From: Trebonia sp963795335
GTDB taxonomy: Bacteria > Actinomycetota > Actinomycetes > Streptosporangiales > Streptosporangiaceae
Direction: 5' to 3'
Assembly (NCBI GenBank): GCA_963795335.1
Contig: CAWCHI010000006.1
Coordinates: forward strand, 310,001 to 374,000
DNA: 64,000 bases
Shown here: positions 46,630 through 55,749 of the stretch, one piece after another
Layout of the letters: each line of letters begins with the position of its first letter
How positions within the stretch are numbered: the stretch's first letter is position 1
Position numbers and translations under genes: made by a program
Notes under the pieces: model-generated
The model's database searches: none
The model's input: the letters and a program-made list of their open reading frames with translations, nothing else
Told to the model about the DNA's origin: nothing

Positions 46630-48199
46630 CGGGCGTCCCCCGGCAGGGCCGCATCGGCCCGGCCCGCGTGCCGGGCCAGGGCGGCGGCGGTCTCCACCGC
46701 ATCGTCGAACGGCAGCACCGCTCCCCCGACGTACTGGCCGGTCTCGTGCCCCTTGCCTGCCACCAGTACCACGTCCCCCTTCCCGGCCCGGCCGACGGCG
46801 AGCTCGATCGCCGCCGCCCGGTCCGGTTCGATGATCACCCGGCCCCGCTCCCCCGGCGGGACTGAGAGCACTCCGTTCAGCATCTCGCCGAGGATCGCCA
46901 GCGGATCCTCCGATCGCGGGTTGTCGCTGGTGAAGATGGCGACGTCGGCCAGCCGGGCGGCGGCGGCGCCCATCAGCGGGCGCTTGCCGCGGTCCCGGTC
47001 GCCGCCGCAGCCGAGCACCACGATCAGTTCCCCGCTTGTCACCGGGGCAAGCGCGGTGAGCACCGCCTCGACCGCGCCGGGCTTGTGCGAGTAGTCGACG
47101 AACGCGTCCGGCAGGTCGCCCGCGGCCGGCCCGAGACCCGCTGCAGGCGGCCCGGAACCCCGGGGCAGGACGCCACCCCGGCCACCGCGTCGGCCAGGTC
47201 CGTGCCCGCCTCCACCAGCGCGACGATCGCGCCGAGGGCATTGGCCACGTTGAACGCGCCCGGCAGGGTAACCGAGGCGTCTTCCTCGACCCCGCCTGGG
47301 CCGATGACCCGGAAGGTGGACCCGTCGGCCCCGCAGCGCACGTCGGCCGCGCGCCACTCGGCCTGCCGGTAGGCGCCCGAGGCGGGGTCGGCGCAGAACG
47401 TGACGACCGGGACCGTCGCCTCCGCGACCAGGCGCCGCCCGTAGCGGTCGGCCACGTTCACCACCCCGACCGCGGAGTAGGCGGGGGTGAACAGCTTTGC
47501 CTTGGCCCGGAAGTAGTCCTCGAAGCCAGCGTGGAAGTCGAGGTGGTCCTGGGACAGGTTGGTGAACACGGCCACGCTGTAGCGGGTGCCCGCGACCCGG
47601 CCGAGGGCGAGCGAGTGGCTCGATACCTCCATCGCGGCCGCGGTCACCCCGCGCTCGGCCATGACCGCGAGCAGCGCCTGCAGGTCGGGGGCCTCCGGCG
47701 TGGTCAGCGACGCCCGGACCTGCTCGGCCCCGGCCTTGATCTCGACCCCGCCGACCAGGCCGGTGGTGTGCCCGGCGGCGCGCAGGCCCGCCTCGCACAG
47801 GTAGCTGGTCGTGGTCTTGCCGCTGGTCCCGGTCACGCCGATGATCGTCATGCGGTGCGACGGGTCGCCGTAGATCCAGCACGACACGTCACCCAGCCGG
47901 TCCCGGGGGCTGGCGACGACGAAAACCGGAACGCCGGTACGGGCGGCCCGGTCGCGGCCGTCGGGGTCGGTCAGGATCGCGACCGCTCCGGCCGCCACCG
48001 CCTGCTCGCTGAACGCGGCGCCGTGGGTGCGGGTGCCGGGCAGCGCGGCGTACAGGTCACCGGGCCGCACCGCCCGGGAGTCGAGCGTGACCCCGGAGAT
48101 GACGCCGATCCCGTTGCTGACGGCCTCGGCACGGCCGATGCCGAGGAGCTCGGCGAGCCCGGACAGCGGGCGCGGAACGACACGGGCAGGACGGATCAC
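46626..48199 (-). CDS. murE: UDP-MurNAc-dipeptide:diaminopimelate ligase, one frameshift
   Basis: Adds the third stem-peptide residue. VTLDSRAVRPGDLYAALPG, P-loop IIGVTGTSGKTTTSYLCEAGL, TTPEAPDLQALLA, EVSSHSLALGRV and FTNLSQDHLDFH lie in one frame; after a shift near 47130 the protein continues with DAFVDYSHKPGAVEAVL, VLGCGGDRDRGKRPLMG, FTSDNPRSEDPLAIL and VAGKGHETGQYV. The DNPR motif indicates meso-diaminopimelate as substrate, so the wall is mDAP-type. GTG 48199 is chosen; ATG 48226 would overlap ftsI and has poor codon use. Confidence 0.94.
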
Positions 48200-48218
48200 G
48201 CCCGAAGGGTATCCAATC

Positions 48219-50491
48219 TCAGGGCGCATTGAGCCGAACATAGGGTGCCTTGAGCCCGGGTTGCGGCTGGATCTGGAGGGTCTGCAGGGCGAAGTTCATC
48301 ACGCTGTAGAACACCGGCCCGGCGACCTCGTCCCCGAAGTAGTCGTTCTGGGTCTTCGGGTTCTGCACGTTGACCGCCACCACCACCTGGGGACCGTTGC
48401 CCGGCGCCATCCCGATGTAGCTCGACCCGTGCACACACAGCGGGTTGCTGGGCGGGCACTTCTGCGTCGAGCCGGCTGGCTCGGGCTCGCTCGAAGTCCC
48501 GGTCTTGGCCGCGATCGCGTAGCCGTTGATGTCGCCCCAGCGCTGGTTGGCCGCGTTGTCGACGGCCGGCACCTGCTGCAGGATCGACGTCAGTTCCCTG
48601 GCCGTCTTGGCCTGAATAACCCGCGTGGACGGCTGCGCCTTGGCCGGGGTGCACTGGCCGGCCGCGTTGCAGGTGCCCGCGATGAGGGTCGGGGTGACCC
48701 GGACCCCACCGTTGGCGATCGTCGCGTAGACGCTCGCCATCTGCACCGCGTTGACCGAGATGCCCTGGCCGAAGGCCAGCGTGTAGCGCTCGTCGGCCGC
48801 CCACTTCGATACCGGCGGCAGCGCCAGCGGCGCGTAGGCGGCGCTCGGCTCCTCCCCTGGCAGGCCGAGGCCGGTCGGCTCGCCGAGCCCGAAGTTCCGC
48901 AGGTAGGCGTACTGGGTCTGCGGCGAGACGCTCTGCGCGACCTGCGACATGCCGATGTTGGAGGAGTTCGCGATGATCCCGGCGATGGTGTAGTGCTCGC
49001 CCGGCGCCCACTCCGCGTCGTGAATGTACTGTCCGCCGCGGTAGATCTGGTACGGGATGTTATAGGCGCTCATCGGCGTCTTGCCGCCGTGCTCGAACGC
49101 GGCCGCGGCAGTGACCACCTTGGCCGTCGAGCCGGGCGCAAACATGTACTGGTCGGCGATGTCGGAGCCGTCGCCCGCGTTCGGCCACTGCGCCATCGCC
49201 AGGATGGCGCCGGTCCTGGGCTGCTCGACGACGACCGAGCAGTTGTCTGCCCTGGTCTTGGCGACCTCCTGCTCGCACGCCTGCTGCGCCTCGAACTGGA
49301 GGTCGGGGTTGATCGTGAGCTTGATCGACTCACCGTTCTGGGCGGGCGTGTCCTGGGTCCCCGCGAGCGGGATCTGCTCGCCGGTGATCGAGTTCTCCAC
49401 CTGCTCCTGACCCGCCTTGCCGGTCAGCAGGTTGTTCTCGGCCAGCTCGAGGCCGGTGTAGCCGGTGACCACGCCGGTCTTGCTGTTGACGTTGGTCTGG
49501 CCGACCACATTGGCGGTCGAGGTCCCGTTGGGGTACGCCCGGGCGTAGGAGCCCGTCCAGTACAGGCCGGGGAGGTTCAGCGCCGCCAGCTTGGCCTGGT
49601 CGGCGGCGGAGACCCCCTTAGCCAGCACCACGTAGTCGGGCGAGATCGACGGCGGGTGCTCAAGGGAGTTCAAGACGGTCGCGTCGGGCAGGCCGGTCGC
49701 GGCCGCGGTCTGGGCCGCGACCGACGCGACCTCGCCCTTCGGGATCAGCGGCGGGTCAGCCCAGATGAGGTAGGTCTCGATCGTCATGGCCAGGATCTGG
49801 CCGCCCGCGCCGTAGATCGTGCCGCGCTGGGCGGGCAGCGCGATCGTGGCCAGCTTCTCCTGGTTGGCCTTCAGCTTGTACTCAGCCGAGTCCATGCCTT
49901 GCAGCTGCACCAGCCGTCCGGCGAACAAGGTGAGCACGATCGTGATCGCCAGCAGCGTGAGGCCAGCCCGGCGGCCGGAGTCGCCGCGGGCGACCGTCAG
50001 CCAGCGGGACGGGCGGCGCGGCGGCCGCGGCGGGCGGCGCGGCCCGCGTGGGCCGGGGACGGGGACGGGGCTTTGCTCGGGGTAACGACCACGCGACAGC
50101 CGCACCGGGCGGGCCGGCGCAGGTCCGCGGGCATCTGGCCCGGGGGGACCTGGCGGCCGCCAGCGGGGCGGCCGGACTGGCCGTGGCCACGGGAGCTGGC
50201 CGCCCAGTCCGGCGGGAGCGCCGGGTTGGGCCCGGTGGCCGCGCGGGGGTCGCCCGGCCGGCGGTGCCCGCCCGGCGTCCCCTCGCCCAGCCCGTCCGGG
50301 CGGCCGGGGGCGGCTGGCCGCCCCCGGCCCGCGCTCCGTCCGCCCACGCTCCGTCCGCCCACGCTCCGGCCACCCACGCTCCGTCCGCCCACGCTGCGGC
50401 CACCCGTGCTGGGAGCGCCCGGGCTGCCAGGACCGCCGGGGCCGCCGCGGGCCCGGCCGGCGGCCGGGGCCGGCCGGTCATGGCGCGTAAC
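48219..50491 (-). CDS. ftsI: Septal transpeptidase FtsI (PBP3), frameshift in the N-terminal tail
   Basis: Class B penicillin-binding protein. The frame from GTG 50105 (628 residues) contains one membrane helix (GLTLLAITIVLTLFAGRLVQLQ), the pedestal domain (RGTIYGAGGQILA) and the transpeptidase triad: S326-TAK, SSN (391-393) and KTG (534-536). Upstream, codon use stays coding-like to GTG 50491 (which overlaps the ftsL stop region); one missing base near 50105 would fuse this stretch as a cytoplasmic Gly/Arg/Pro-rich tail of about 130 residues with SVGGR repeats. If that fusion is wrong the start is GTG 50105. Confidence 0.9.
50332..50406 (-). repeat. 15-bp tandem repeat, five copies, in the ftsI N-terminal region
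   Basis: Unit CGCTCCGTCCGCCCA (plus strand): three exact copies and two with a few changes, in perfect phase from 50332. In the likely coding frame it gives five repeats of Ser-Val/Ala-Gly-Gly-Arg. Confidence 0.92.
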
Positions 50492-51431
50492 CCGGCGCGT
50501 TGTCCGCGCCGGGCCAGGTGGGCCCGTCATTCGTCGTCTTGCCGGTCTTCAGGTCGAGGAACTGCAGCTCCTGGGGCCGCCGCAGGCCGAGCTTGGCCGC
50601 CCGCTGCTCGATCACCTGGGGCGACTGCGCTTGCGCAACCTGTTCCTGCAGGTCCTGGCTCTGCTTGGCGAGCGAGGAAGTGGCGTTCTGCAGCTTGGTG
50701 ATCTGGAACGAGCCCGCCGCCAGGGTGGTGCTGATCACCAGCGCGGAGATCAGCGCGCCGCCGAGCAGGCCGCACAGCAGCAGCACGAACGGCATCCGGT
50801 GCGACCCGGCGACGCCTGCCGGGCGCGCTCGCGGGGCCAGGTCCGGGGCCGTCTCCGGGGCGGGCGCCGGTGCGGTTGCCGTCGTTTCCGACGGTGCCGC
50901 TGACGGTGCCGCTGAGGGTGCCGCCGGCTGGGGGCCGGTGACCCGCTCGGCCGGCGGGACTCGCCACGGGGCGCCGCCGCGCCGCGGCCGCGCCGGGGCG
51001 GGCGGGGCAGCGGCGGCCGTGGCTGTGGCTGTGGCTGTGGCTGTGGCTGTGTCGGCCGGTGCAGTGCCGGCCGGGGCAGCGGTGACCCGGGCAGCGGCCA
51101 GGCCGTTCCCGGCCAGCCCAGGGGCGGGCCGGGCCGCGGCCGGCCGCGGCCGGGCTGGGCGCGGGCGCAGGGGTGCGTCCGGGCGCAGGGCCACGTCGGG
51201 ACCCAGCGTGGCCGCTGGCACCGGCGGGCGAGGCCGGCGGCCGCGCGTCGGGTCGGCCGGGGCGGGCCGTGCCTCCGGGGCCGGAGCCGGGACCGTCGGG
51301 CGACCCGGCCGGGCCATCGTGCCGACGCCACCCCGGATGCTGTCTCCCTGTCGCTCGCCTCGTGGCATCGGCCCGCTCCTGTCCCTCGTGGTCCGCTCGT
51401 CGCTCACGCTGGTGTCCCTCCGGGTGCTCAC
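50478..51431 (-). CDS. ftsL: FtsL-like septum component
   Basis: 317 residues, GTG 51431 overlapping the rsmH TGA. Only the last 110 residues resemble a compact FtsL: a membrane helix (FVLLLCGLLGGALISALVIST) followed by a short heptad coiled coil (SFQITKLQNATSSLAKQSQDLQEQVAQAQ) and a small extracytoplasmic tail. The first 200 residues are a disordered Pro/Ala/Arg region with Thr-Ala and Ser-Ala-Ala-Pro repeats. Assignment rests on position between rsmH and ftsI plus this topology. An internal ATG (ARPGRPTVPAP, about 51317) is a possible alternative start. Frame intact. Confidence 0.85.
   Translation of the reverse strand: MSTRRDTSVSDERTTRDRSGPMPRGERQGDSIRGGVGTMARPGRPTVPAPAPEARPAPADPTRGRRPRPPVPAATLGPDVALRPDAPLRPRPARPRPAAARPAPGLAGNGLAAARVTAAPAGTAPADTATATATATATAAAAPPAPARPRRGGAPWRVPPAERVTGPQPAAPSAAPSAAPSETTATAPAPAPETAPDLAPRARPAGVAGSHRMPFVLLLCGLLGGALISALVISTTLAAGSFQITKLQNATSSLAKQSQDLQEQVAQAQSPQVIEQRAAKLGLRRPQELQFLDLKTGKTTNDGPTWPGADNAPGYAP
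51019..51048 (+). repeat. Hexanucleotide GTGGCT array in ftsL
   Basis: Five perfect GTGGCT copies in a row, encoding Thr-Ala or Ala-Thr dipeptides in the disordered part of the FtsL-like protein. A nearby GACGGTGCCGCT duplication (about 50890-50920) encodes Ser-Ala-Ala-Pro repeats. Confidence 0.93.
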
Positions 51432-52411
51432 GCGGCCTGCCTGAGCCGCTCGACCGCGCGCAGGCGCGCGGAGGCCGACCGCGGGTTGGCGGCAAGCTCG
51501 TTGTCGTCCGGGCGCTCGGCGCCCCTGGTCAGCAGGCGGAAACCGGGGCTGGTGGCCAGCACGTCGCCCGCCCGGAGCGGCACCCCGGGCGGGGTCTTGT
51601 CGGCCGTCCGGGCGGTCAGCTCGCGCTTGACCAGGCGGTCTTCGAGTGAGTGGTAGGCCAGCGCGGCCAGCCGCCCGCCCGGCGCGAGCAGGTCGAGCGC
51701 GTCCGGCAGGGCCCGGCGAAGGGCGCCCAGCTCGTCGTTGACCTCGATCCGGAGCCCCTGGAAGGTCCGCTTGGCGGGGTTGCCGCCGGTACGCCGCGCA
51801 GCCGCCGGGATGGCGTCCTTGACGATCGCGCTGAGCTGCAGGGTGCTGGTGATGGGCTGCCGGGTGCGCTCCCGCGCGATCGCCTCGGCGATCCGGCGGG
51901 CGAACCGCTCCTCGCCGTACGTGGCCAGTACCCGGGCCAGGTCGGGCACCGGGTACTCGTTGACGACGCGGGCTGCGGTCAGCTCGCCCTCGGTGTCCAT
52001 GCGCATGTCGAGCGGCGCGTCCTGGGAGTAGGAGAACCCGCGGGCGGCGTCGTCGAGCTGGGGGGAGGAAACGCCGAGGTCGAACAGGACGGCCTGGACG
52101 CGGCGGTGGCCGGCGTCGGCGGCGATGTCCGCGATGTCGTCGTAGAACGCGTGCGCGACCGTGACCTGGCCTGGGTAGCGGGCGGCGAGCTCGGTGCCGG
52201 CCGCGATGGCCGCCGGGTCGGCATCGATGCCGATCAGCACCAGGCCCGGTACCGCCTCGAGGAAGGCCCGGGCGTGCCCGGCCCGGCCGAGGGTGGCGTC
52301 GATGAGGACGGGCGGGCGGCTGCCAGGAACGGGGCCGGTGAGCGCGGGCAGCAGGAGGGCGGTGATCCGGCCGGCCATTACCGGCACGTGCGCGTAGGCG
52401 TGCTCGCCCAT
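51428..52411 (-). CDS. rsmH: 16S rRNA (cytosine-1402 N4)-methyltransferase
   Basis: 327 residues from ATG 52411 (GGAGGGG upstream). SAM-dependent enzyme methylating C1402 in the ribosomal P site. HVPVMAGRITALLLPAL, DATLGRAGHARAFLEA (SAM loop), GIDADPAAI, VLFDLGVSSPQLDDAARGFSY, PLDMRMDTEGELTA and ALAYHSLEDRLVKRELTART are all typical. In the SAM loop the usual G-x-GGH is GRAGH here. Frame intact. Confidence 0.96.
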   Translation of the reverse strand: MGEHAYAHVPVMAGRITALLLPALTGPVPGSRPPVLIDATLGRAGHARAFLEAVPGLVLIGIDADPAAIAAGTELAARYPGQVTVAHAFYDDIADIAADAGHRRVQAVLFDLGVSSPQLDDAARGFSYSQDAPLDMRMDTEGELTAARVVNEYPVPDLARVLATYGEERFARRIAEAIARERTRQPITSTLQLSAIVKDAIPAAARRTGGNPAKRTFQGLRIEVNDELGALRRALPDALDLLAPGGRLAALAYHSLEDRLVKRELTARTADKTPPGVPLRAGDVLATSPGFRLLTRGAERPDDNELAANPRSASARLRAVERLRQAA

Positions 52412-52669
52412 GACCCCTCCGCTTCGCGCTGCTGAACTGCTGAAACTCGCTCCTGCGTGGCTGCTGAACCGCTGCAAGTCGTCCGCGCCGTCCGTCCGGG
52501 GCGGAACCGCGCTGCGGCGGCGCCGCCCCGGGCGGACAACGGGAGTCCGCGGGCTGCTACTGGACCACGCGCGTCTGGCACCGGGGAAGTGGCGCCAGCC
52601 CTGGAGGTCCGGCTACTGCGTACTGACCCGCTGGACAGCCGGCGGCTGGCCGGTTAGCCCGGCCGGCCG
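52412..52669. other. Spacer between mraZ and rsmH
   Basis: 258 bases between mraZ (52670) and rsmH (52411). The region is GC-rich and shows no conserved frame, hairpin or clear promoter; it may only carry the rsmH ribosome-binding site. An rsmH-proximal promoter cannot be excluded. Confidence 0.35.
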
Positions 52670-53101
52670 TCAGAGAATCCCTGGCAGCACCTCCTCCGCG
52701 GCTTCGGAGAAGGAGTCCTCCTGGGCGGCCAGGTAGGTTTCCCAGGCCTGGGCGTCCCAGATCTCGAGCCGGGTGTTGGCCCCGATCACCACGCAGTCCC
52801 GGTCAAGGCCGGCGTAGGTGCGCAGTGCGGCGGGCACGGTGATCCGGCCTTGTTTGTCCGGGATCTCGTCGGAAGCGCTGGCGAAGAACACGCGGCTGTA
52901 GTCCCGGACCGCCTTAGCGGTGACCGGCGCGGTACGCAGCGCCTCGGTGATCCGCCCGAACTCGTCGCGCGGGAAGACGTAGAGGCAGCGTTCCTGCCCT
53001 TTCGTGATCACGACGCCCCCCGAGAGCTCGTCACGGTACTTGGCGGGCAGGAACATGCGCCCCTTCTCGTCCAGCCGGGGCGCGTGAGTGCCGAGGAACA
53101 T
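52670..53101 (-). CDS. mraZ: Transcriptional regulator MraZ
   Basis: 143 residues from ATG 53101, preceded by GGAGGTGAGG. Two tandem AbrB-like swapped-hairpin repeats: HAPRLDEKGRMFLPAKYRDEL and ASDEIPDKQGRITVPAALRTYAG, each with the DxxGR core. Forms rings that bind regularly spaced direct repeats upstream of its own operon; just such an array is present at 53140-53185. First gene of the dcw cluster. Frame intact. Confidence 0.97.
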   Translation of the reverse strand: MFLGTHAPRLDEKGRMFLPAKYRDELSGGVVITKGQERCLYVFPRDEFGRITEALRTAPVTAKAVRDYSRVFFASASDEIPDKQGRITVPAALRTYAGLDRDCVVIGANTRLEIWDAQAWETYLAAQEDSFSEAAEEVLPGIL

Positions 53102-53139
53102 CCGGTCCTCACCTCCACCCCCCACGAGCCGAGTTTGAC

Positions 53140-53263
53140 GCCCATCTCACTCCACCACGCCCCACTGTACTCCACATCCCTCCACCAACACCAGCCCAGA
53201 CACGCCGGAGGCTCCCTTTCTTCAGCAGAAATCCCAGGTCAGCGACGGTGGAGCAAAGTGGAG
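53140..53263. promoter_or_regulatory. MraZ-like operator: phased 10-bp repeats
   Basis: On the minus strand GTGGAG/GTGGGG/ATGGGC hexamers begin at 53140, 53150, 53160, 53170 and 53180, exactly ten bases apart. On the plus strand two more GTGGAG boxes stand at 53248 and 53258, again ten apart, facing moxR. MraZ of other bacteria binds several direct repeats with this period, so binding by MraZ and negative autoregulation are likely. A TACAGT (minus strand) inside the array could be the mraZ -10. Confidence 0.7.
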
Positions 53264-53528
53264 GAGACAATCACCCCGGTGGGGCCCCGGGCGGCCTCCC
53301 CCACTGGCGCTCCACCGGGGCCCCGTTACCCGAGGGGGGCCGGGGCGGGTCAGGCCAAGCCGGGCCCCCGGGAACCCCGCCCGCCAGGCCAAGTCAGGCG
53401 CGGAAGATCACGCCCGGCCAGGGCGACCACAGGTTTCCCGCCGTCGGCCGGGACACGGCGTAGCACATCGCGGTCGACGCGACATACTGTCTGTAGACGA
53501 AGCAGTCTCAGGCCTTTTCGAGGAGGGC

Positions 53529-54500
53529 TTGTTGGTACTCGACACGGGGCGCGGCCGGCCGCTGGACGACCTGGTGGCGACCGCTCAGCGGGTGGGAACC
53601 GCGATCGAGTCCGTCATCGACGGCAAAGCGCAGGTGGTCCGGCTGGCCCTGACCGCCTTGCTGGCCGAGGGGCACCTGCTGATCGAGGACGTCCCTGGAG
53701 TCGGCAAGACGATGCTGGCCAAGGCGCTGGCGCGGTCGATCGACTGCTCGGTCCGGCGCATCCAGTTCACCCCGGACCTGCTGCCGAGCGACATCACCGG
53801 GGTCAGCGCCTACAACCAGGAACGGCGCGAGTTCGAGTTCAAGCCCGGCCCGGTGTTCGCCAACATCGTGGTGGGCGACGAGATCAACCGGGCCTCACCC
53901 AAGACCCAGTCGGCGCTGCTCGAGTGCATGGAGGAGCGGCACGTCACGGTCGACGGCACCACCTACGGGCTGCAGGCGCCGTTCATGGTGATCGCCACCC
54001 AGAACCCGGTCGAGATGGAGGGCACCTACCCGCTGCCGGAAGCGCAGCGGGACCGGTTCACCGCCCGGCTGTCGATCGGCTACCCGACCGCGGCGGCCGA
54101 GCTGGAGATGCTCGACAGCCACGGCTCGTCCTCGCCCCTGGACGAGCTCACCCCGGTCGCGACCGCGCTCGACATCCGCAGGCTGATCGAGGCGGTCCGC
54201 ACGGTGCTGGTCGCCGGCCAGGTCAAGGAGTACATCATCGCGCTTTGCACGGCCACCAGGACCGCGCCGGAGCTGCGCCTCGGGGCCTCCCCGCGGGCGG
54301 CGCTGCACCTCCTGCGGGCAGCGCGGGCGCGGGCGGCGCTGGACGGGCGCGACTACGTCATCCCGGACGATGTGCAGGCCCTGGCCGGACCGGTGCTGGC
54401 GCACCGGCTGCTGCCGACGGCTGAGGCCCTGGTCGAGCGTAAGCTGCCCGAGCAGGTGGTCGCCCGGCTCGTCGAGCAGACGCCACTGCCGCGGGCCTGA
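53529..54500 (+). CDS. MoxR-family AAA+ ATPase
   Basis: 323 residues. TTG at 53529 or 53532 follows AGGAGGG (53521-53527); 53532 has the better spacing. Walker A in IEDVPGVGKTMLAKAL, Walker B in VVGDEINRASPKTQSALLECMEE, sensor region ATQNPVEMEGTYPLPEAQRDRF and the arginine finger region are all normal for MoxR. These ATPases act as chaperones for DUF58/von Willebrand partners, encoded here directly downstream. Frame intact. Confidence 0.94.
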   Translation: MLVLDTGRGRPLDDLVATAQRVGTAIESVIDGKAQVVRLALTALLAEGHLLIEDVPGVGKTMLAKALARSIDCSVRRIQFTPDLLPSDITGVSAYNQERREFEFKPGPVFANIVVGDEINRASPKTQSALLECMEERHVTVDGTTYGLQAPFMVIATQNPVEMEGTYPLPEAQRDRFTARLSIGYPTAAAELEMLDSHGSSSPLDELTPVATALDIRRLIEAVRTVLVAGQVKEYIIALCTATRTAPELRLGASPRAALHLLRAARARAALDGRDYVIPDDVQALAGPVLAHRLLPTAEALVERKLPEQVVARLVEQTPLPRA

Positions 54501-54513
54501 GCGGGTCACCGAC

Positions 54514-55749
54514 ATGCGCGGGCTGCTCGGCGCGCTCACGGTGCGGGGCCGGTCGTTCGCGGCGGCCGGGGCGGCGGCGGTCATCTGCGGGCTGCTGATC
54601 CCCGAACCGGACCTGGTCCGCATTGGCGCGCTGCTGCTGGCACTGCCGCTGGTGTCGGCGTTCGGGGCCGGGCGGGCCCGGTTCCGGCTGTCGTGCGTGC
54701 GCACGGCCTCGCCCCCGCGGCTGCCGGCCGGCTCCACGGCGTCGATGACGCTCAAGCTGACCAACGTGTCGCGGCTGCGCACCGGGCTGCTGCTGGCCGA
54801 GGACACGGTGCCGTACGCGCTGGGCTCACGGCCCCGGTTCGTCTTCGAGGGGATCCGCGCGAACGGGTCGCGCTCGTACACCTACCAGCTCGGCTCGGAC
54901 ACCCGCGGCCGGTACACCGTCGGCCCGCTCCGGGTGCGGGTGGCCGACTCGTTCGGGCTGGTGTCCATCACCCGGGCGTTCACCTCCACCTCGGTGCTGA
55001 CCGTCACCCCGCGGATCATCCCGCTGGCGCGGCCGCCGGTCGGCGGGTACTGGCTCGGCGACAGCGAGAACGGCCGCCGTTCGATCGCGGCGTCGGGCGA
55101 GGACGACGTCGCCCCGCGCGCCTACCAGACCGGCGACGGCTTGCACCGGGTGCACTGGCGCTCCACCGCCCGCTACGGCGAACTGATGGTCCGCCGGGAG
55201 GAGCAGTTCTGGCGTAACACCGCGCTGCTGTTCCTCGACTCGCGGCGGTCGGCCTACTCACCGGCCCTGTTCGAGCTGGCGGTCACCGCGGCCGCCTCGA
55301 TCGGGGTGCACCTGGCGGGCGAGGGGTTCGAGGCGCGGCTGGTGACCGCCGACGGCGAGGTGCCGAGGCAGGGCACGTTCCACGACACGCTGCTCGACAC
55401 CCTGGCGGTGCTGCGGCCGTCGCGGGCGGTCTCCCTCGACGCCGGCCTGGCGGCCCTCACGGCCGGCGGCGGCCAGCTCATCGCGGTCCTCGGGCCGCTG
55501 GCGGCGGCCCAGGCCCGGGAGGTGGCCGCATCCCGCCGGGGCAACGCCCAGGGGGTGGCGATCATCCTCGCCGAGGACGGCCGCGGCCCCGAGACAGCCC
55601 GCGTCCTGACGCTGGCGGGCTGGCGGGTGGCGGTCGTGTCCGACGCGGCCCGGCTGGCGGCGGCCTGGCAGGAGCTGTACCGGGGCGGCACCAGCGCTGG
55701 CTTGGGCACGAGCGCGGGCGGCCCGCCGCGGGAGGCGTCCCATGGCTAG
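54514..55749 (+). CDS. DUF58-domain membrane protein
   Basis: 411 residues, ATG 54514, 13 bases after the MoxR gene stop. Two N-terminal hydrophobic segments (SFAAAGAAAVICGLLI; LVRIGALLLALPLVSAFG), a beta-rich region (about 60-190) and the DUF58 core YQTGDGLHRVHWRSTARYGELMVRREEQ, followed by a von Willebrand-like fold (LLFLDSRRSAYSPALFELAV). Partner of MoxR in an established but poorly understood operon type with transglutaminase TgpA. Its stop overlaps the next start by eight bases. Frame intact. Confidence 0.9.
   Translation: MRGLLGALTVRGRSFAAAGAAAVICGLLIPEPDLVRIGALLLALPLVSAFGAGRARFRLSCVRTASPPRLPAGSTASMTLKLTNVSRLRTGLLLAEDTVPYALGSRPRFVFEGIRANGSRSYTYQLGSDTRGRYTVGPLRVRVADSFGLVSITRAFTSTSVLTVTPRIIPLARPPVGGYWLGDSENGRRSIAASGEDDVAPRAYQTGDGLHRVHWRSTARYGELMVRREEQFWRNTALLFLDSRRSAYSPALFELAVTAAASIGVHLAGEGFEARLVTADGEVPRQGTFHDTLLDTLAVLRPSRAVSLDAGLAALTAGGGQLIAVLGPLAAAQAREVAASRRGNAQGVAIILAEDGRGPETARVLTLAGWRVAVVSDAARLAAAWQELYRGGTSAGLGTSAGGPPREASHG

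Noticed and set aside
50332..50406. CRISPR-like array
   Set aside because: Units are directly contiguous 15-mers with no spacers, inside a coding-like stretch.
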